A stretch of 64,000 bases of DNA from an uncultured Litoreibacter sp. Lineage in GTDB: Bacteria; Pseudomonadota; Alphaproteobacteria; Rhodobacterales; Rhodobacteraceae. The position numbers and the translations under genes were made by a program. The notes below the pieces were generated by a model. The model was given only the letters and a program-made list of their open reading frames with translations, did no database searches and was not told the origin of the DNA. The DNA lies in NCBI GenBank assembly GCA_947494435.1, contig CANLUY010000001.1, forward strand, positions 1,974,001 through 2,038,000. Direction: 5' to 3'. Positions 1 through 8,780 of the stretch are shown in pieces. Each line of letters starts with the position of its first letter. Positions within the stretch are counted from its first letter, which is position 1.

Positions 1-221
1 TCCGCATTGCGTGGAATGAATATCTCCTCGCCTCCGCACTTAGCGATCGCGACACCAAAACTGTGCCGATCCTGATCGTGAACAACATGTCCGAGTTCAA
101 TGTAGAGTGGGGCGTGATCATGGCCACGGGCATGTTGCTCGCCATCCCGCCGATCATTTTCACCCTGCTGGCAAGCCGCCAGATCATTACTGGCATGACC
201 GCTGGAGCGGTCAAAGGCTGA
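1..221 (+). CDS. Sugar ABC transporter permease, C-terminal part (5' truncated by window)
   Basis: The reading frame is open from base 3 and ends at TGA 219-221, giving 72 residues. They include WNEYLLASAL, which resembles the EAA loop region of MalG/UgpE-type permeases, then a hydrophobic membrane segment and the ending GMTAGAVKG, typical of carbohydrate permeases of this family. By family knowledge it is one of two inner-membrane subunits of a sugar importer. The substrate cannot be read from this fragment, but the lactonase and dehydrogenases downstream suggest a sugar or sugar acid. The stop overlaps the next start as TGATG, so translation of the cytochrome gene is probably coupled. Confidence 0.85.
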   Translation, partial: RIAWNEYLLASALSDRDTKTVPILIVNNMSEFNVEWGVIMATGMLLAIPPIIFTLLASRQIITGMTAGAVKG

Positions 222-991
222 TGTGGGAGTGGCTCCTGTCACCCATTGATGCGACCCGCGCGCATGAGGTTGGGGCCTATATTTCTTGGCACGGACGGTT
301 GATGGTCTTGGCATGGGGCGTGCTCGCACCGATGGCCGTTCTAATCGCGCGATACTTCAAAATTCTACCGGGTCAGGACTGGCCCAAACAGCGAGACAGC
401 CAAGTTTGGTGGCGCAGCCATTGGATCGGGCAATCCGTCGTTGTGGCATTGTCCTTCGGAGCCCTAGCACTGGTGATGCCAGCGAATTTCACAAATCTCG
501 GTTGGCACGGGATCATGGGGTACGGCTTGTTGATGATCGTGATCATTCAGGTTCTGCTTGGCGTGTTTCGCGGTTCCAAAGGTGGCCCGACCGCGCTTGA
601 CAAGGATGGCACAACGCACGGGCATCACTACGACATGACGCCGTGGCGACTGATGTTTGAGGCCGTACACAAGACGTTGGGATACGGCGCGCTTGCGCTC
701 GGGATGGCGACGATCCTCTTTGGCATGTGGAAGGCAAATGCGCCGGTTTGGATGTGGCTTGTGATCGGTTCTTGGTGGATTGCGCTGATTGCCCTGTTTA
801 TGCTTTTGCAAAAGCGTGGGATGGCGGTTGATACATACCAAGCGATTTGGGGTCACGACCCCGCGCACCCGGGCAATCAGCGTCCGCCGCCCGGATGGGG
901 GGTGCGCAGACCCGGCGACAAACAAGAAGAGGTGACAGATGTTCGGAGTGATCGAGGGGACAGGGTTCGAGGTCATCGACCCCAGCTTTGA
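221..991 (+). CDS. Cytochrome b561 domain membrane protein
   Basis: This 256-aa protein has several hydrophobic helices and four histidines in helix contexts (WHGRLM, SHWIGQ, WHGIMGY, VHKTLGY). These are the expected ligands for two b hemes in the eukaryote-like b561 domain family, which moves electrons across a membrane. I chose the ATG at 221 because it overlaps the permease stop and opens with a plausible N-terminus; an in-frame ATG at 107 lies inside the permease. The C-terminal tail is charged and overlaps the following lactonase gene by 53 bases. Its place in a sugar-uptake operon suggests that it takes or gives electrons to periplasmic sugar oxidation, but no partner dehydrogenase is visible here. 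Confidence 0.75.
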   Translation: MWEWLLSPIDATRAHEVGAYISWHGRLMVLAWGVLAPMAVLIARYFKILPGQDWPKQRDSQVWWRSHWIGQSVVVALSFGALALVMPANFTNLGWHGIMGYGLLMIVIIQVLLGVFRGSKGGPTALDKDGTTHGHHYDMTPWRLMFEAVHKTLGYGALALGMATILFGMWKANAPVWMWLVIGSWWIALIALFMLLQKRGMAVDTYQAIWGHDPAHPGNQRPPPGWGVRRPGDKQEEVTDVRSDRGDRVRGHRPQL

Positions 992-1862
992 GGCCTGCTT
1001 TGTAGGACATGCCCGTGTTGAACGGCTGTGGACCGGCGCACGCTGGTCTGAAGGTCCTGTTTGGTTCGCTGCGGGGCGGTATCTGCTGTGGTCTGACATC
1101 CCAAATAACAAGATCATGCGGTATGACGACACCGATGGCACTGTCTCTGTCTTCCGCGACCCGGCGAATAACTCAAATGGGCATACTGTTGACCGGCAAG
1201 GACGCTTGGTGTCCTGCGAACACTTGACCCGCCGTGTCACGCGAACGGAACTTGATGGCTCGGTCACGGTGTTGGCTGACAGCTTTGAGGGTAACCGGCT
1301 GAATTCACCAAATGATGTCGTCGTAAAGTCTGACGGCTCCATCTGGTTCACTGACCCTTCCTATGGGATCTTGATGGATTATGAAGGAGACCGCGCCGAG
1401 AGCGAGATTGGGGCCTGTCATGTCTACCGGATCGATCCGTCAGGCGCCCTGAGCATCGTGGCGGATGACTACATGAAGCCGAACGGACTGGCGTTTTCGC
1501 CTGATGAAAAGCACCTTTACATTGCTGATACAGGGATCACCCATGATGCAAATGGCCCGCGTCATATCCGGAAGCACAAGGTCGAAGCGGATGGCAGTCT
1601 GAGCGGCGGCGAGGTGTTTGCTGAATGTAGCGATGGCGTTTTTGATGGCTTCCGTCTGGATCGCGATGGGCGGGTTTGGACATCGGCTGCAGATGGCGTG
1701 CATTGCATTAACCCGCAGGGCGCATTAATCGGAAAAATCATGATCCCTGAGATGGTTGGTAATGTCTGCTTCGGCGGGCCGAAACTCAACCGGCTGTTTA
1801 TTTGCGGGACCACGTCGCTCTATTCGGCATTCCTCAATGTGAACGGAGTGTCACCACTTTAG
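939..1862 (+). CDS. SMP-30/gluconolactonase/LRE family lactonase
   Basis: The 307-aa protein has the six-bladed propeller signature of the SMP-30 family. Likely metal ligands are E38 (RWSEGPVWF), N125 (SPNDVVV), N182 (KPNGLAFSPDE) and D236. Family members open sugar lactones to aldonic acids. There is no signal peptide, so it should act in the cytoplasm. A GAAGAGG ribosome-binding site lies just ahead of ATG 939, inside the end of the cytochrome gene. With the sugar permease upstream and two dehydrogenases downstream, it fits the lactone-hydrolysis step of an oxidative sugar route. The exact sugar is not decidable from sequence. Confidence 0.88.
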   Translation: MFGVIEGTGFEVIDPSFEACFVGHARVERLWTGARWSEGPVWFAAGRYLLWSDIPNNKIMRYDDTDGTVSVFRDPANNSNGHTVDRQGRLVSCEHLTRRVTRTELDGSVTVLADSFEGNRLNSPNDVVVKSDGSIWFTDPSYGILMDYEGDRAESEIGACHVYRIDPSGALSIVADDYMKPNGLAFSPDEKHLYIADTGITHDANGPRHIRKHKVEADGSLSGGEVFAECSDGVFDGFRLDRDGRVWTSAADGVHCINPQGALIGKIMIPEMVGNVCFGGPKLNRLFICGTTSLYSAFLNVNGVSPL

Positions 1863-1882
1863 ATCCTGCGAAAGGGACACGA

Positions 1883-2293
1883 ATGTTCGTCACTGAATCA
1901 CGCAAACTTACCCACGTTGCTGCACTAAAAATGCTGGATGCGGCTGTGCAAAAAGCCGATGAGATTGGCCAACCGCAATGTATTGTGATCGTGGATGCAA
2001 GCGGTGTCGTTCTGGCGCAACTACGCATGGATGGTGCGCGGTTCCTGAGCCTGAAAAGCGCCACAGCCAAAGCGGAAACCGCGGCCTCTATCGGTGCGCC
2101 AAGCGACGTAATTCCCGAAGCGTTCGGGATGTATCTGGCCGCAGCCACACAGGGTCATGTGACGCGCCTCGGCGGTGGTCTTCCGATTATTGTGGATGGG
2201 CATCTTGTCGGTGCCATCGGGATCGGATCAGGCTCGCCCGAGCAGGACAAAGCAGTCGCACAAGCCGGTTTGGATGCAATTGGCGCGGATTGA
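1883..2293 (+). CDS. GlcG/HbpS family heme-binding-like protein
   Basis: The 136-aa protein starts at ATG 1883 (MFVTESRKL); an upstream in-frame start would run into the lactonase gene. The body matches the GlcG/HbpS (DUF336) fold: an N-terminal helix, GASGVVLAQLRMDGA-like core strands, and the glycine-rich GGGLPII...GAIGIGSG segment. Family members bind heme or small ligands and often sit beside glycolate or sugar oxidation genes without a proven enzymatic role. Here it follows the lactonase by 20 bases and is the last gene before tRNA-Gly. The nearby b561 gene makes a heme link tempting, but that is inference. Confidence 0.8.
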   Translation: MFVTESRKLTHVAALKMLDAAVQKADEIGQPQCIVIVDASGVVLAQLRMDGARFLSLKSATAKAETAASIGAPSDVIPEAFGMYLAAATQGHVTRLGGGLPIIVDGHLVGAIGIGSGSPEQDKAVAQAGLDAIGAD

Positions 2294-2337
2294 GCAATAG
2301 TCGTTCATTTCTTGCAGGGGCTTTTGACAATCGACGC

Positions 2338-2366
2338 TTGACGACTAACGCCCCGCAAAATATAGC
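2338..2366 (+). promoter_or_regulatory. Sigma-70 type promoter of tRNA-Gly
   Basis: TTGACG at 2338-2343, a 17-base spacer and TATAGC at 2361-2366 lie 14 bases ahead of the mature tRNA 5' end. This predicts a very short leader, as expected for a tRNA gene. Confidence 0.55.
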
Positions 2367-2379
2367 CTGATCACTCTGA

Positions 2380-2453
2380 GCGGGTATGGTGAAATGGTAT
2401 CATAAGAGCCTTCCAAGCTTAAGGTGCGGGTTCGATTCCCGCTACCCGCTCCA
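2380..2453 (+). tRNA. tRNA-Gly (anticodon TCC)
   Basis: The acceptor arms GCGGGTA and TACCCGC pair, the T arm contains GGTTCGATTCC, and CCA is encoded. The anticodon loop CTTCCAA gives TCC. The anticodon stem has one weak pair at its outer end. Confidence 0.95.
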
Positions 2454-2568
2454 AGAGTTCCGTGACATAAACTTTTCCAATTGAAACTTACACGACGCCT
2501 CCGCTAGAACTGGGATACCAGTTTGAAGTGATGCGCGCGAATCCGTGTATCTTTGGGGGGAGCCATCC

Positions 2569-3594
2569 ATGACCGCACCGACAATGAATGCCGCGCAGTA
2601 CCGCGGTGATAAAACCTTTACCGTCGAAACAGTGCCCGTGTCCGCGCCTGCTGCCGGTGAAGTACCGGTGCGCATCGCGTATTGCGGGATTTGTGGCACT
2701 GACATGCATGTCTATCACGGCAACATGGACGCACGTGTCGGGTTCACGCGGGTATTGGGCCATGAGATGTCTGGCGTCGTCGATGCAGATGGCGAGGGTT
2801 TCACCAAGGGGCAGAACGTTGTCGTCCGTCCTCTTGATCATTGTGGTGACTGCCCTGCCTGCAATGCAGGTCATCAACATGTCTGTCACAATCTGAAATT
2901 CCTGGGCCTCGATACAGATGGCGCAATGCAGGAAGTCTGGAACGTTCCGGCGCATACACTTCACATTTTGCCCGATGACATCCGCATGGACCATGCCGCA
3001 TTGATCGAGCCGATTGCCGTGGCCTGCCATGATGTGCGCTTGTCGGGACTGATGGAAGGCGAAGACGTCCTCGTGATTGGTGGTGGTCCGATCGGTGTTT
3101 TGGTCGCGATGGTCGCGCGTGATGCAGGTGGTAAAGTCGTCATCTCGGAAGTGAACCCACACCGCCTTGCGATCATGGAGAAGTTGGGTTTCGAGACCAT
3201 CAACCCGATGGAGGTCGACCTGAAAGCCGAGATCATGTCGCGCACGGGCAATAAGGGTGCGGATGTTGTTTTCGAGGTTTCGGGCACGCAGCCGGGCGTC
3301 GATGCAATGACAGACTGTGCCGCGACAAAGGCGCGTATTGTCATGGTTGCGATCCATGCACAGAAGCCCGCTGTCGATATGTTCCAATTCTTCTGGCGGG
3401 AGCTGCAATTGATCGGCGTGCGTGTTTACGAGCCGGAGGATTACGAGAAGGCGATCACAATGATCACATCCGGCGGAGTAGACGCCGACACCGTCATCAC
3501 AGATGTGGCCCCTCTGGCGGATATCCAAAAAGCTTTCGATACGCTCGATGCCAGCCCGACAGCCTTGAAAAGCCTCATCAAAGTAGGAGCTTAA
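2569..3594 (+). CDS. Zinc-dependent alcohol/polyol dehydrogenase (MDR family)
   Basis: The 341-aa protein belongs to the zinc-containing medium-chain dehydrogenases. Catalytic zinc residues appear near C39/C42 and H65-E66 (GHEMSG). The structural zinc set is C92, C95, C98 and C106. The Rossmann motif GGGPIG is at 171-176, with an acidic residue E194 that favours NAD. ATG 2569 was preferred over 2545 because a strong GGGGGGAG site sits just ahead of it. It is followed three bases later by an SDR, so the two dehydrogenases form an operon. Likely substrates are a polyol, sugar or sugar acid; none can be named safely. Confidence 0.88.
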   Translation: MTAPTMNAAQYRGDKTFTVETVPVSAPAAGEVPVRIAYCGICGTDMHVYHGNMDARVGFTRVLGHEMSGVVDADGEGFTKGQNVVVRPLDHCGDCPACNAGHQHVCHNLKFLGLDTDGAMQEVWNVPAHTLHILPDDIRMDHAALIEPIAVACHDVRLSGLMEGEDVLVIGGGPIGVLVAMVARDAGGKVVISEVNPHRLAIMEKLGFETINPMEVDLKAEIMSRTGNKGADVVFEVSGTQPGVDAMTDCAATKARIVMVAIHAQKPAVDMFQFFWRELQLIGVRVYEPEDYEKAITMITSGGVDADTVITDVAPLADIQKAFDTLDASPTALKSLIKVGA

Positions 3595-3597
3595 CGC

Positions 3598-4359
3598 ATG
3601 AACATGTTTGATCTGACCGGAAAGACCGCGCTTGTCACGGGTTGTAAACGCGGGATCGGCCGTGGCATGGCACAGGCACTTGCTGGCGCTGGCGCCGACA
3701 TTGTCGGTGTCTCCGCATCGCTGGAGGCTTCGGGCAGCGCAGTCGAGAAATCTGTGACAGATTTGGGCCGAAGTTTCACAGCATACCAATGTGATTTCTC
3801 TGATCGCAACGCAGTGCGTGGGTTCGCCGCTCAACTTGAAGCCGATGGTGTTGCGCCGGATATCTTGATCAACAACGCCGGTACAATTTTGCGCAAACCG
3901 GCGGCGCATCACGAAGACGATCTGTGGGATGAGGTGATCGAAGTGAACCTCAATGCGCAATTCGTGCTCAGCCGCGAAGTGGGCAGAGGGATGGTGGCGC
4001 GCGGATCCGGCAAGATTATCTTTACCGCCTCCCTTTTGACATTTCAGGGTGGCATCACGGTGCCGGGCTATGCGGCTTCCAAGGGTGGTATTGGTCAGCT
4101 GACGAAAGCGCTCGCCAATGAATGGGCGCCGCATGGGGTCAATGTGAATGCAATCGCGCCCGGCTATATCGCAACAGATAACACGCAAGCGCTGCAAGAT
4201 GATCCTGACAGGTCGCGTTCAATTCTTGAACGTATCCCCGCAGGCCGTTGGGGCCGTCCGGAGGATTTCGCGGGTGCAGCGGTATTTCTCAGTTCAAGTG
4301 CTGCGGATTATGTCCACGGCACGATCCTGACCGTTGATGGCGGGTGGATGGGGCGATAG
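3598..4359 (+). CDS. SDR family oxidoreductase, KduD / gluconate 5-dehydrogenase-like
   Basis: This 253-aa classical short-chain dehydrogenase has the cofactor motif TGCKRGIG at 14-21, NNAG at 92-95, and the catalytic S145, Y158 and K162. The ending GTILTVDGGWMGR is typical. Overall it resembles 2-dehydro-3-deoxy-D-gluconate 5-dehydrogenase (KduD) and gluconate 5-dehydrogenases, which reduce or oxidise keto sugar acids with NAD(P). It starts three bases after the zinc dehydrogenase stop. KduD assignment is by resemblance only; other sugar-acid substrates are equally possible. Confidence 0.85.
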   Translation: MNMFDLTGKTALVTGCKRGIGRGMAQALAGAGADIVGVSASLEASGSAVEKSVTDLGRSFTAYQCDFSDRNAVRGFAAQLEADGVAPDILINNAGTILRKPAAHHEDDLWDEVIEVNLNAQFVLSREVGRGMVARGSGKIIFTASLLTFQGGITVPGYAASKGGIGQLTKALANEWAPHGVNVNAIAPGYIATDNTQALQDDPDRSRSILERIPAGRWGRPEDFAGAAVFLSSSAADYVHGTILTVDGGWMGR

Positions 4360-4437
4360 CGCCTCTGTGACATTGCGTTCCTTGCGCAGTACAGCCCCGT
4401 TCTTTAAGGGGCTATGCAGAGCAGATACGGGGATGTA

Positions 4438-6225
4438 ATGGCAGACAAAAACGGCAATGAGGCAGAGCGCCCGTCATCGCGCAAAGTGGGCAACCTCGCT
4501 GCACTTTGGCCGTTCATGCGCCCGTATTCTGCGTTGATGATTGCCGCTGTTCTGGCACTGACGCTCACCGCTGTCGTCTCCTTGATCTTGCCGATGGCTG
4601 TGCGCCGCGTGGTCGACGGGTTTGGCACGGAAGAAGCTGCGTTGCTCGATCAGTATTTCGGGGCAGCGGTCCTCATTGCCGCCTTGCTCGCGATTGGCAC
4701 AGGACTGCGCTATTACCTTGTGACGCGGCTTGGTGAGCGTGTGGTCGCGGACATTCGTAAAGAAGTGTTCGACCGAACCATCGGCATGTCGCCTGCGTTT
4801 TTTGAACGTATCATGACAGGCGAGGTGCTCAGCCGGATCACCACAGATACGACATTGCTTCTCAGCGTCATTGGCTCGTCTGCTTCTATTGCTTTACGCA
4901 ACCTGCTGATCCTCGTGGGCGGGTTGGGCCTCATGCTTTTGACCAGCCCGAAATTGACCGGATTGGTGCTTTTGATCGTCCCGGCTGTCATTGTGCCGAT
5001 CATCCTTTTGGGCCGCCGTGTTAGAGTGCTGAGCCGAGAGAACCAAGACCACATCGCCGCCTCCTCAGGAAATGCGTCTGAGGCGCTTTTGTCCGTCCAG
5101 ACCGTGCAAGCATTCACGCATGAAGCTCCCAGCCGTGCGCTTTTTGCGGACCTGACAGAGCGGTCATTTGAAGCTGCGCGTAAACGGATTGGCGTGCGTG
5201 CGATCATGACGGTCATTGTCATTTTTCTTGTGTTCATTGGCATCGTCGGTGTGCTTTGGATCGGTGCGCGCGATGTGCGTGCGGATGTCATGACCGCGGG
5301 CGAGTTGGTGCAATTTCTTATTTACGCGATCATGGTTGCGGGCGGTGTGGCGGCCCTGTCTGAGATCTGGGGCGAGGTGCAGCGGGCCGCAGGAGCGACC
5401 GAGCGTCTGGTGGAACTGCTGACATCTGAAGACAGTGTGAATGATCCTGCGTCACCGAAGGCGATCACCTCCGTAGAAGGCCGCGTGCGATTTGAAAATG
5501 TGACGTTCCACTACCCGGCAAGACCCTCTGTAGCGGCTTTGGATAACGTGACGTTGGATGTCGCTCCGGGCGAAACCGTGGCATTGGTCGGCCCTTCAGG
5601 CGCAGGTAAGACAACAATCATACAGTTATTGTTGCGGTTCTATGATCCCGATGCGGGCACCATTACCATTGACGAGCAGGCACTTGGCGACGTGGCGCGT
5701 GATGACTTCCGCAAACATGTCGCATTGGTCCCGCAAGACCCCGTCATCTTCGCAGCCTCAGCGCGTGAAAACATACGCTTCGGCAGGCCAGATGCCACGG
5801 ATGCCGAGGTAGAAGACGCCGCGAAAGCAGCGGCCGCGCACGGGTTCTTGAGTGATCTGCCGGATGGCTATGATACATATGTTGGCGAGCGCGGCGTGAT
5901 GCTATCGGGCGGCCAAAAGCAACGTATTGCAATTGCCCGCGCCATCCTGCGCGATGCGCCAATCCTGCTGTTGGATGAGGCGACATCCGCGCTGGATGCG
6001 GAGAGCGAAGCTGCCGTTCAGGGCGCGGTCGAAAAGCTCAGCCAAGGGCGCACGACACTTGTGGTCGCGCATCGGCTGGCAACAGTCAAAAAGGCTGACC
6101 GTATTATCGTGTTTGAAGCGGGGCAGGTCGTGGCCACTGGAACGCATGACAGCCTCGTCGCGGAAGGTGGTCTTTATGCGCGTTTGGCGCAGTTGCAGTT
6201 TACCGCTGGCATGGCGGCGGAGTAA
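4438..6225 (+). CDS. ABC exporter, fused membrane and ATPase domains (MsbA/LmrA type)
   Basis: The 595-aa half-transporter has an N-terminal six-helix membrane domain (about 25-310) and a C-terminal ATPase. The Walker A GPSGAGKTT is near residue 384, the signature LSGGQKQR near 488, Walker B ILLLDEATSALD near 513, and the H-loop VVAHRL follows. Such proteins dimerise in the inner membrane and export lipids, peptides or drugs; the substrate is unknown. ATG 4438 has a GGGG site in front. An in-frame ATG at 4414 abuts a hairpin (AGCCCC 4393-4398 with GGGGCT 4408-4413) and is less likely. It is a stand-alone gene after the SDR. Confidence 0.9.
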   Translation: MADKNGNEAERPSSRKVGNLAALWPFMRPYSALMIAAVLALTLTAVVSLILPMAVRRVVDGFGTEEAALLDQYFGAAVLIAALLAIGTGLRYYLVTRLGERVVADIRKEVFDRTIGMSPAFFERIMTGEVLSRITTDTTLLLSVIGSSASIALRNLLILVGGLGLMLLTSPKLTGLVLLIVPAVIVPIILLGRRVRVLSRENQDHIAASSGNASEALLSVQTVQAFTHEAPSRALFADLTERSFEAARKRIGVRAIMTVIVIFLVFIGIVGVLWIGARDVRADVMTAGELVQFLIYAIMVAGGVAALSEIWGEVQRAAGATERLVELLTSEDSVNDPASPKAITSVEGRVRFENVTFHYPARPSVAALDNVTLDVAPGETVALVGPSGAGKTTIIQLLLRFYDPDAGTITIDEQALGDVARDDFRKHVALVPQDPVIFAASARENIRFGRPDATDAEVEDAAKAAAAHGFLSDLPDGYDTYVGERGVMLSGGQKQRIAIARAILRDAPILLLDEATSALDAESEAAVQGAVEKLSQGRTTLVVAHRLATVKKADRIIVFEAGQVVATGTHDSLVAEGGLYARLAQLQFTAGMAAE

Positions 6226-6305
6226 TTCCCCGCAGAATACTGCTTGCCTAATCTTGCCCCACTTTGCATCGTTCACGCAATGAATGACCCAAAGGGAGAA
6301 AGAAC

Positions 6306-6746
6306 ATGGGACTGTGGAGCTTTGTTAAAGACGCAGGCAAGTCACTATTTGGCTCGGACGCCAATGCAGCGGAGCCTGAACCGGAGGCGCTGAAGGCTGA
6401 GATCGAGAGCCTTGGACTTGATGCCAAAGACGTTGAAATCGAGACCGATGGCGACAAGGTCAAGATCAAAGGCAAGACGATGACGCAGGAATTGCGGGAG
6501 AAGGTGATCCTTGCCGTAGGCAACGTCACCGGCGTGGCTTCCGTGGAGGATGAGTTGGAAGCGGGTGACGGCGGCGGTGAACCCGTTTTCCATACCGTTG
6601 AAAAAGGCGATACGCTTTGGGCCATCTCGGCCAAAACACTGGGCAATGGCGCGCATTACGAAAAGATTTTTGAAGCGAACAAGCCGATGCTCACACATCC
6701 TGACAAGATTTACCCAGGCCAGGTTCTGCGGATTCCGCAGGGCTGA
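6306..6746 (+). CDS. kbp: Potassium-binding protein Kbp-like, BON-LysM
   Basis: The 146-aa protein is co-linear with E. coli Kbp (YgaU): it opens MGLWSFVKDAG, has a BON domain at about 25-80 and a LysM domain at about 93-144 ending KIYPGQVLRIPQG. There is no signal peptide, and E. coli Kbp acts in the cytoplasm as a potassium sensor-like binder. AAGGGAG precedes the ATG and a strong terminator follows, so it is probably monocistronic. The acidic linker (EAGDGGGEP) separates the two domains. The family assignment is firm; potassium binding here is inferred from the homologue. Confidence 0.9.
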   Translation: MGLWSFVKDAGKSLFGSDANAAEPEPEALKAEIESLGLDAKDVEIETDGDKVKIKGKTMTQELREKVILAVGNVTGVASVEDELEAGDGGGEPVFHTVEKGDTLWAISAKTLGNGAHYEKIFEANKPMLTHPDKIYPGQVLRIPQG

Positions 6747-6767
6747 TTCCTGTTGAAACGAATGTTT

Positions 6768-6790
6768 GGGGCGCCTCAAGGCGCCCTTTT
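6768..6790 (+). terminator. Rho-independent terminator after kbp
   Basis: GGGCGCC and GGCGCCC form a perfect 7-bp stem around a TCAA loop and are followed by a run of T. Confidence 0.9.
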
Positions 6791-6887
6791 TCGTGTTTTG
6801 CGTAGCGTCAGACTTGCGTGAGTTCGGATTTGCGCACATCTTTTCTGTTAATAGACAAGACCGTCAAACGGTCACAGGGAGGAAGTT

Positions 6888-8780
6888 ATGGGAAAGCAAT
6901 ACGTCGGTTACGATGATCGCAATGCGATTGAAGCCGAAAGCGCATGGGAAGATCGTGATCTGCCCAAGACGATGTATGGCATGTTGGAAGATGTCAAAAA
7001 CCGTCACGGCGCACGACCCGCATTTTCCTACCAACTGACGTCCGGCCCCACTGATCCGAATGAAACACTAAGCTGGTCCGATGTGTTTGACCGGTCTTGC
7101 CAAAGCGCCAATCTGTTCCGGTCTTTGGGCGTTCAGGAAGATGACGTGGTCGCTTATGTTTTGCCCAACGCGACAGAAACGCTCGATGTTTTGCTGGGTG
7201 GTATGATTGCGGGCATCGTGAACCCCATCAATCCGCTTTTGGAGCCTGAACAGATCAGCGCGATTTTGCGTGAGACGGGCGCGAAAGTGGTTGTGACACT
7301 CAGACCGTTCCCGAAGACGGACCTCGCTCAAAAAGTCGCGGAAGCTGTGAAAGATGCTCCGGTTGTGACGCATGTGCTTGAAGTTGACCTGTTGCGGTAC
7401 TTGACGGGTCTGAAGAAGTTTATCGTTCCGTTGATCCGCCCCAAAGTCGCTCACACGCATCATGCAAAAGTTTTGAATTTCAATGTGGAGATGGGCAAAC
7501 AAAGCAAGACGCTCGATTTTGCAGATAGCGCGGGCGACCGTGTTGCAGCTTATTTCCACACGGGCGGCACCACCGGGATGCCGAAAGTCGCGCAGCATAA
7601 ATATTCCGGCATGGTCTATAACGGCTTCCTCGGTCACACGCTGCTCTTTGATGAGAAAGATGTCGTGATGTGCCCGCTGCCATTGTTCCACGTCTTTGCG
7701 GTGCATGTGATTTTGATGGCTATGGTGCGTTCTGGCGCGCATGTGGTGTTCCCGACGCCGCAGGGCTATCGCGGGGAAGGGGTGTTCGACAACTTCTGGA
7801 AGCTGATCGAGCGTTACAATGTGACCTTCATGATCACTGTCCCAACAGCGATCTCCGCACTGATGCAGCGGGCTGTGGATGCCGATATCTCCACTTTGAA
7901 AATGGCGTTCTCGGGGTCCTCTCCTCTGCCGGTTGAATTGTACAAGCGTTTTGAGAAGGCCTGTAACGTGACAATTACCGAAGGCTATGGTCTGACAGAG
8001 GCGACATGCCTTGTCTCGATCAACCCGCCGGATGGTGAGAAGAAGATCGGTTCCATCGGTATTCCGTTCCCTTATTGCGACGTACAAATCCGCGCGGTTG
8101 CTGATGGTGCCGTGATGGGGCCAGACGAGATCGGTGAGATCTGTGTGTCCAACCCCGGTGTCTTTTCTGGAAACACCTATACGGAGGCCGACAAGAACGT
8201 CGATCTCTACCGTGATGAGGATTATCTGCGCACCGGCGATCTTGGGCGTCTTGATCCCGATGGATATCTCTGGATCACGGGGCGTGCGAAGGACCTGATC
8301 ATTCGGGGCGGTCACAACATTGACCCTGCCGAAATTGAAGAAGCGCTTGCAGGCCATCCTGATGTTGCTTTCGCGGGTGCGATTGGTCAGCCCGATCCGC
8401 ATGCAGGCGAAATTCCTTGCGCCTATGTCGAGCTTGTCGACGGCGCCACAGCGACGGTTGAAGATCTCAAAGCCTATTGCAAAGAGCATGTTCATGAGCG
8501 TGCAGCGCATCCGAAATATATCGAAATCATGGATGAGCTGCCTAAGACCGCTGTGGGCAAAATCTTCAAGCCCGACCTGCGCCGGTCCGCGATCACGCGG
8601 ATTTATAATGCGGCTCTGGATGAAGCAGGCATTGAAGCGCGCGTGGTCTCTGTTCTTGAGGACAAAAAGCGCGGCCTGGTGGCGCAGCTCTCAAAACCGG
8701 CAGATGTATCTGACACGGCAGTCACAACTGTCTTGGGCGAGTTCACACGACCATGGGAATGGGCCGACGAAGCGGCTTAA
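6888..8780 (+). CDS. Acyl-CoA synthetase (AMP-forming)
   Basis: The 630-aa protein carries the ANL superfamily motifs in order: the P-loop TGGTTGMPK near residue 224, the aromatic/acyl motif EGYGLTEATC, the hinge GDLGRLDPDGYLWITGR, KDLIIRGGHNIDPAEIE, and the C-terminal catalytic lysine region KTAVGKIFKPDLR. It activates a carboxylic acid, probably a fatty or aromatic acid, to the CoA thioester via acyl-AMP. The gene has a GGGAGG site seven bases ahead of ATG 6888. It stands alone between a terminator and a 344-base gap. The C-terminal 60 residues beyond the usual end are an extension of unknown role. Confidence 0.9.
   Translation: MGKQYVGYDDRNAIEAESAWEDRDLPKTMYGMLEDVKNRHGARPAFSYQLTSGPTDPNETLSWSDVFDRSCQSANLFRSLGVQEDDVVAYVLPNATETLDVLLGGMIAGIVNPINPLLEPEQISAILRETGAKVVVTLRPFPKTDLAQKVAEAVKDAPVVTHVLEVDLLRYLTGLKKFIVPLIRPKVAHTHHAKVLNFNVEMGKQSKTLDFADSAGDRVAAYFHTGGTTGMPKVAQHKYSGMVYNGFLGHTLLFDEKDVVMCPLPLFHVFAVHVILMAMVRSGAHVVFPTPQGYRGEGVFDNFWKLIERYNVTFMITVPTAISALMQRAVDADISTLKMAFSGSSPLPVELYKRFEKACNVTITEGYGLTEATCLVSINPPDGEKKIGSIGIPFPYCDVQIRAVADGAVMGPDEIGEICVSNPGVFSGNTYTEADKNVDLYRDEDYLRTGDLGRLDPDGYLWITGRAKDLIIRGGHNIDPAEIEEALAGHPDVAFAGAIGQPDPHAGEIPCAYVELVDGATATVEDLKAYCKEHVHERAAHPKYIEIMDELPKTAVGKIFKPDLRRSAITRIYNAALDEAGIEARVVSVLEDKKRGLVAQLSKPADVSDTAVTTVLGEFTRPWEWADEAA

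Noticed and set aside
2488-4197. Long open minus-strand frame opposite the zinc dehydrogenase and SDR
   Set aside because: It is a shadow of two clear plus-strand enzymes; its histidine/arginine-rich composition is typical of an antisense frame.
7068-8510. Long minus-strand frame opposite the acyl-CoA synthetase
   Set aside because: Composition of an antisense shadow; the plus strand encodes all ANL motifs.
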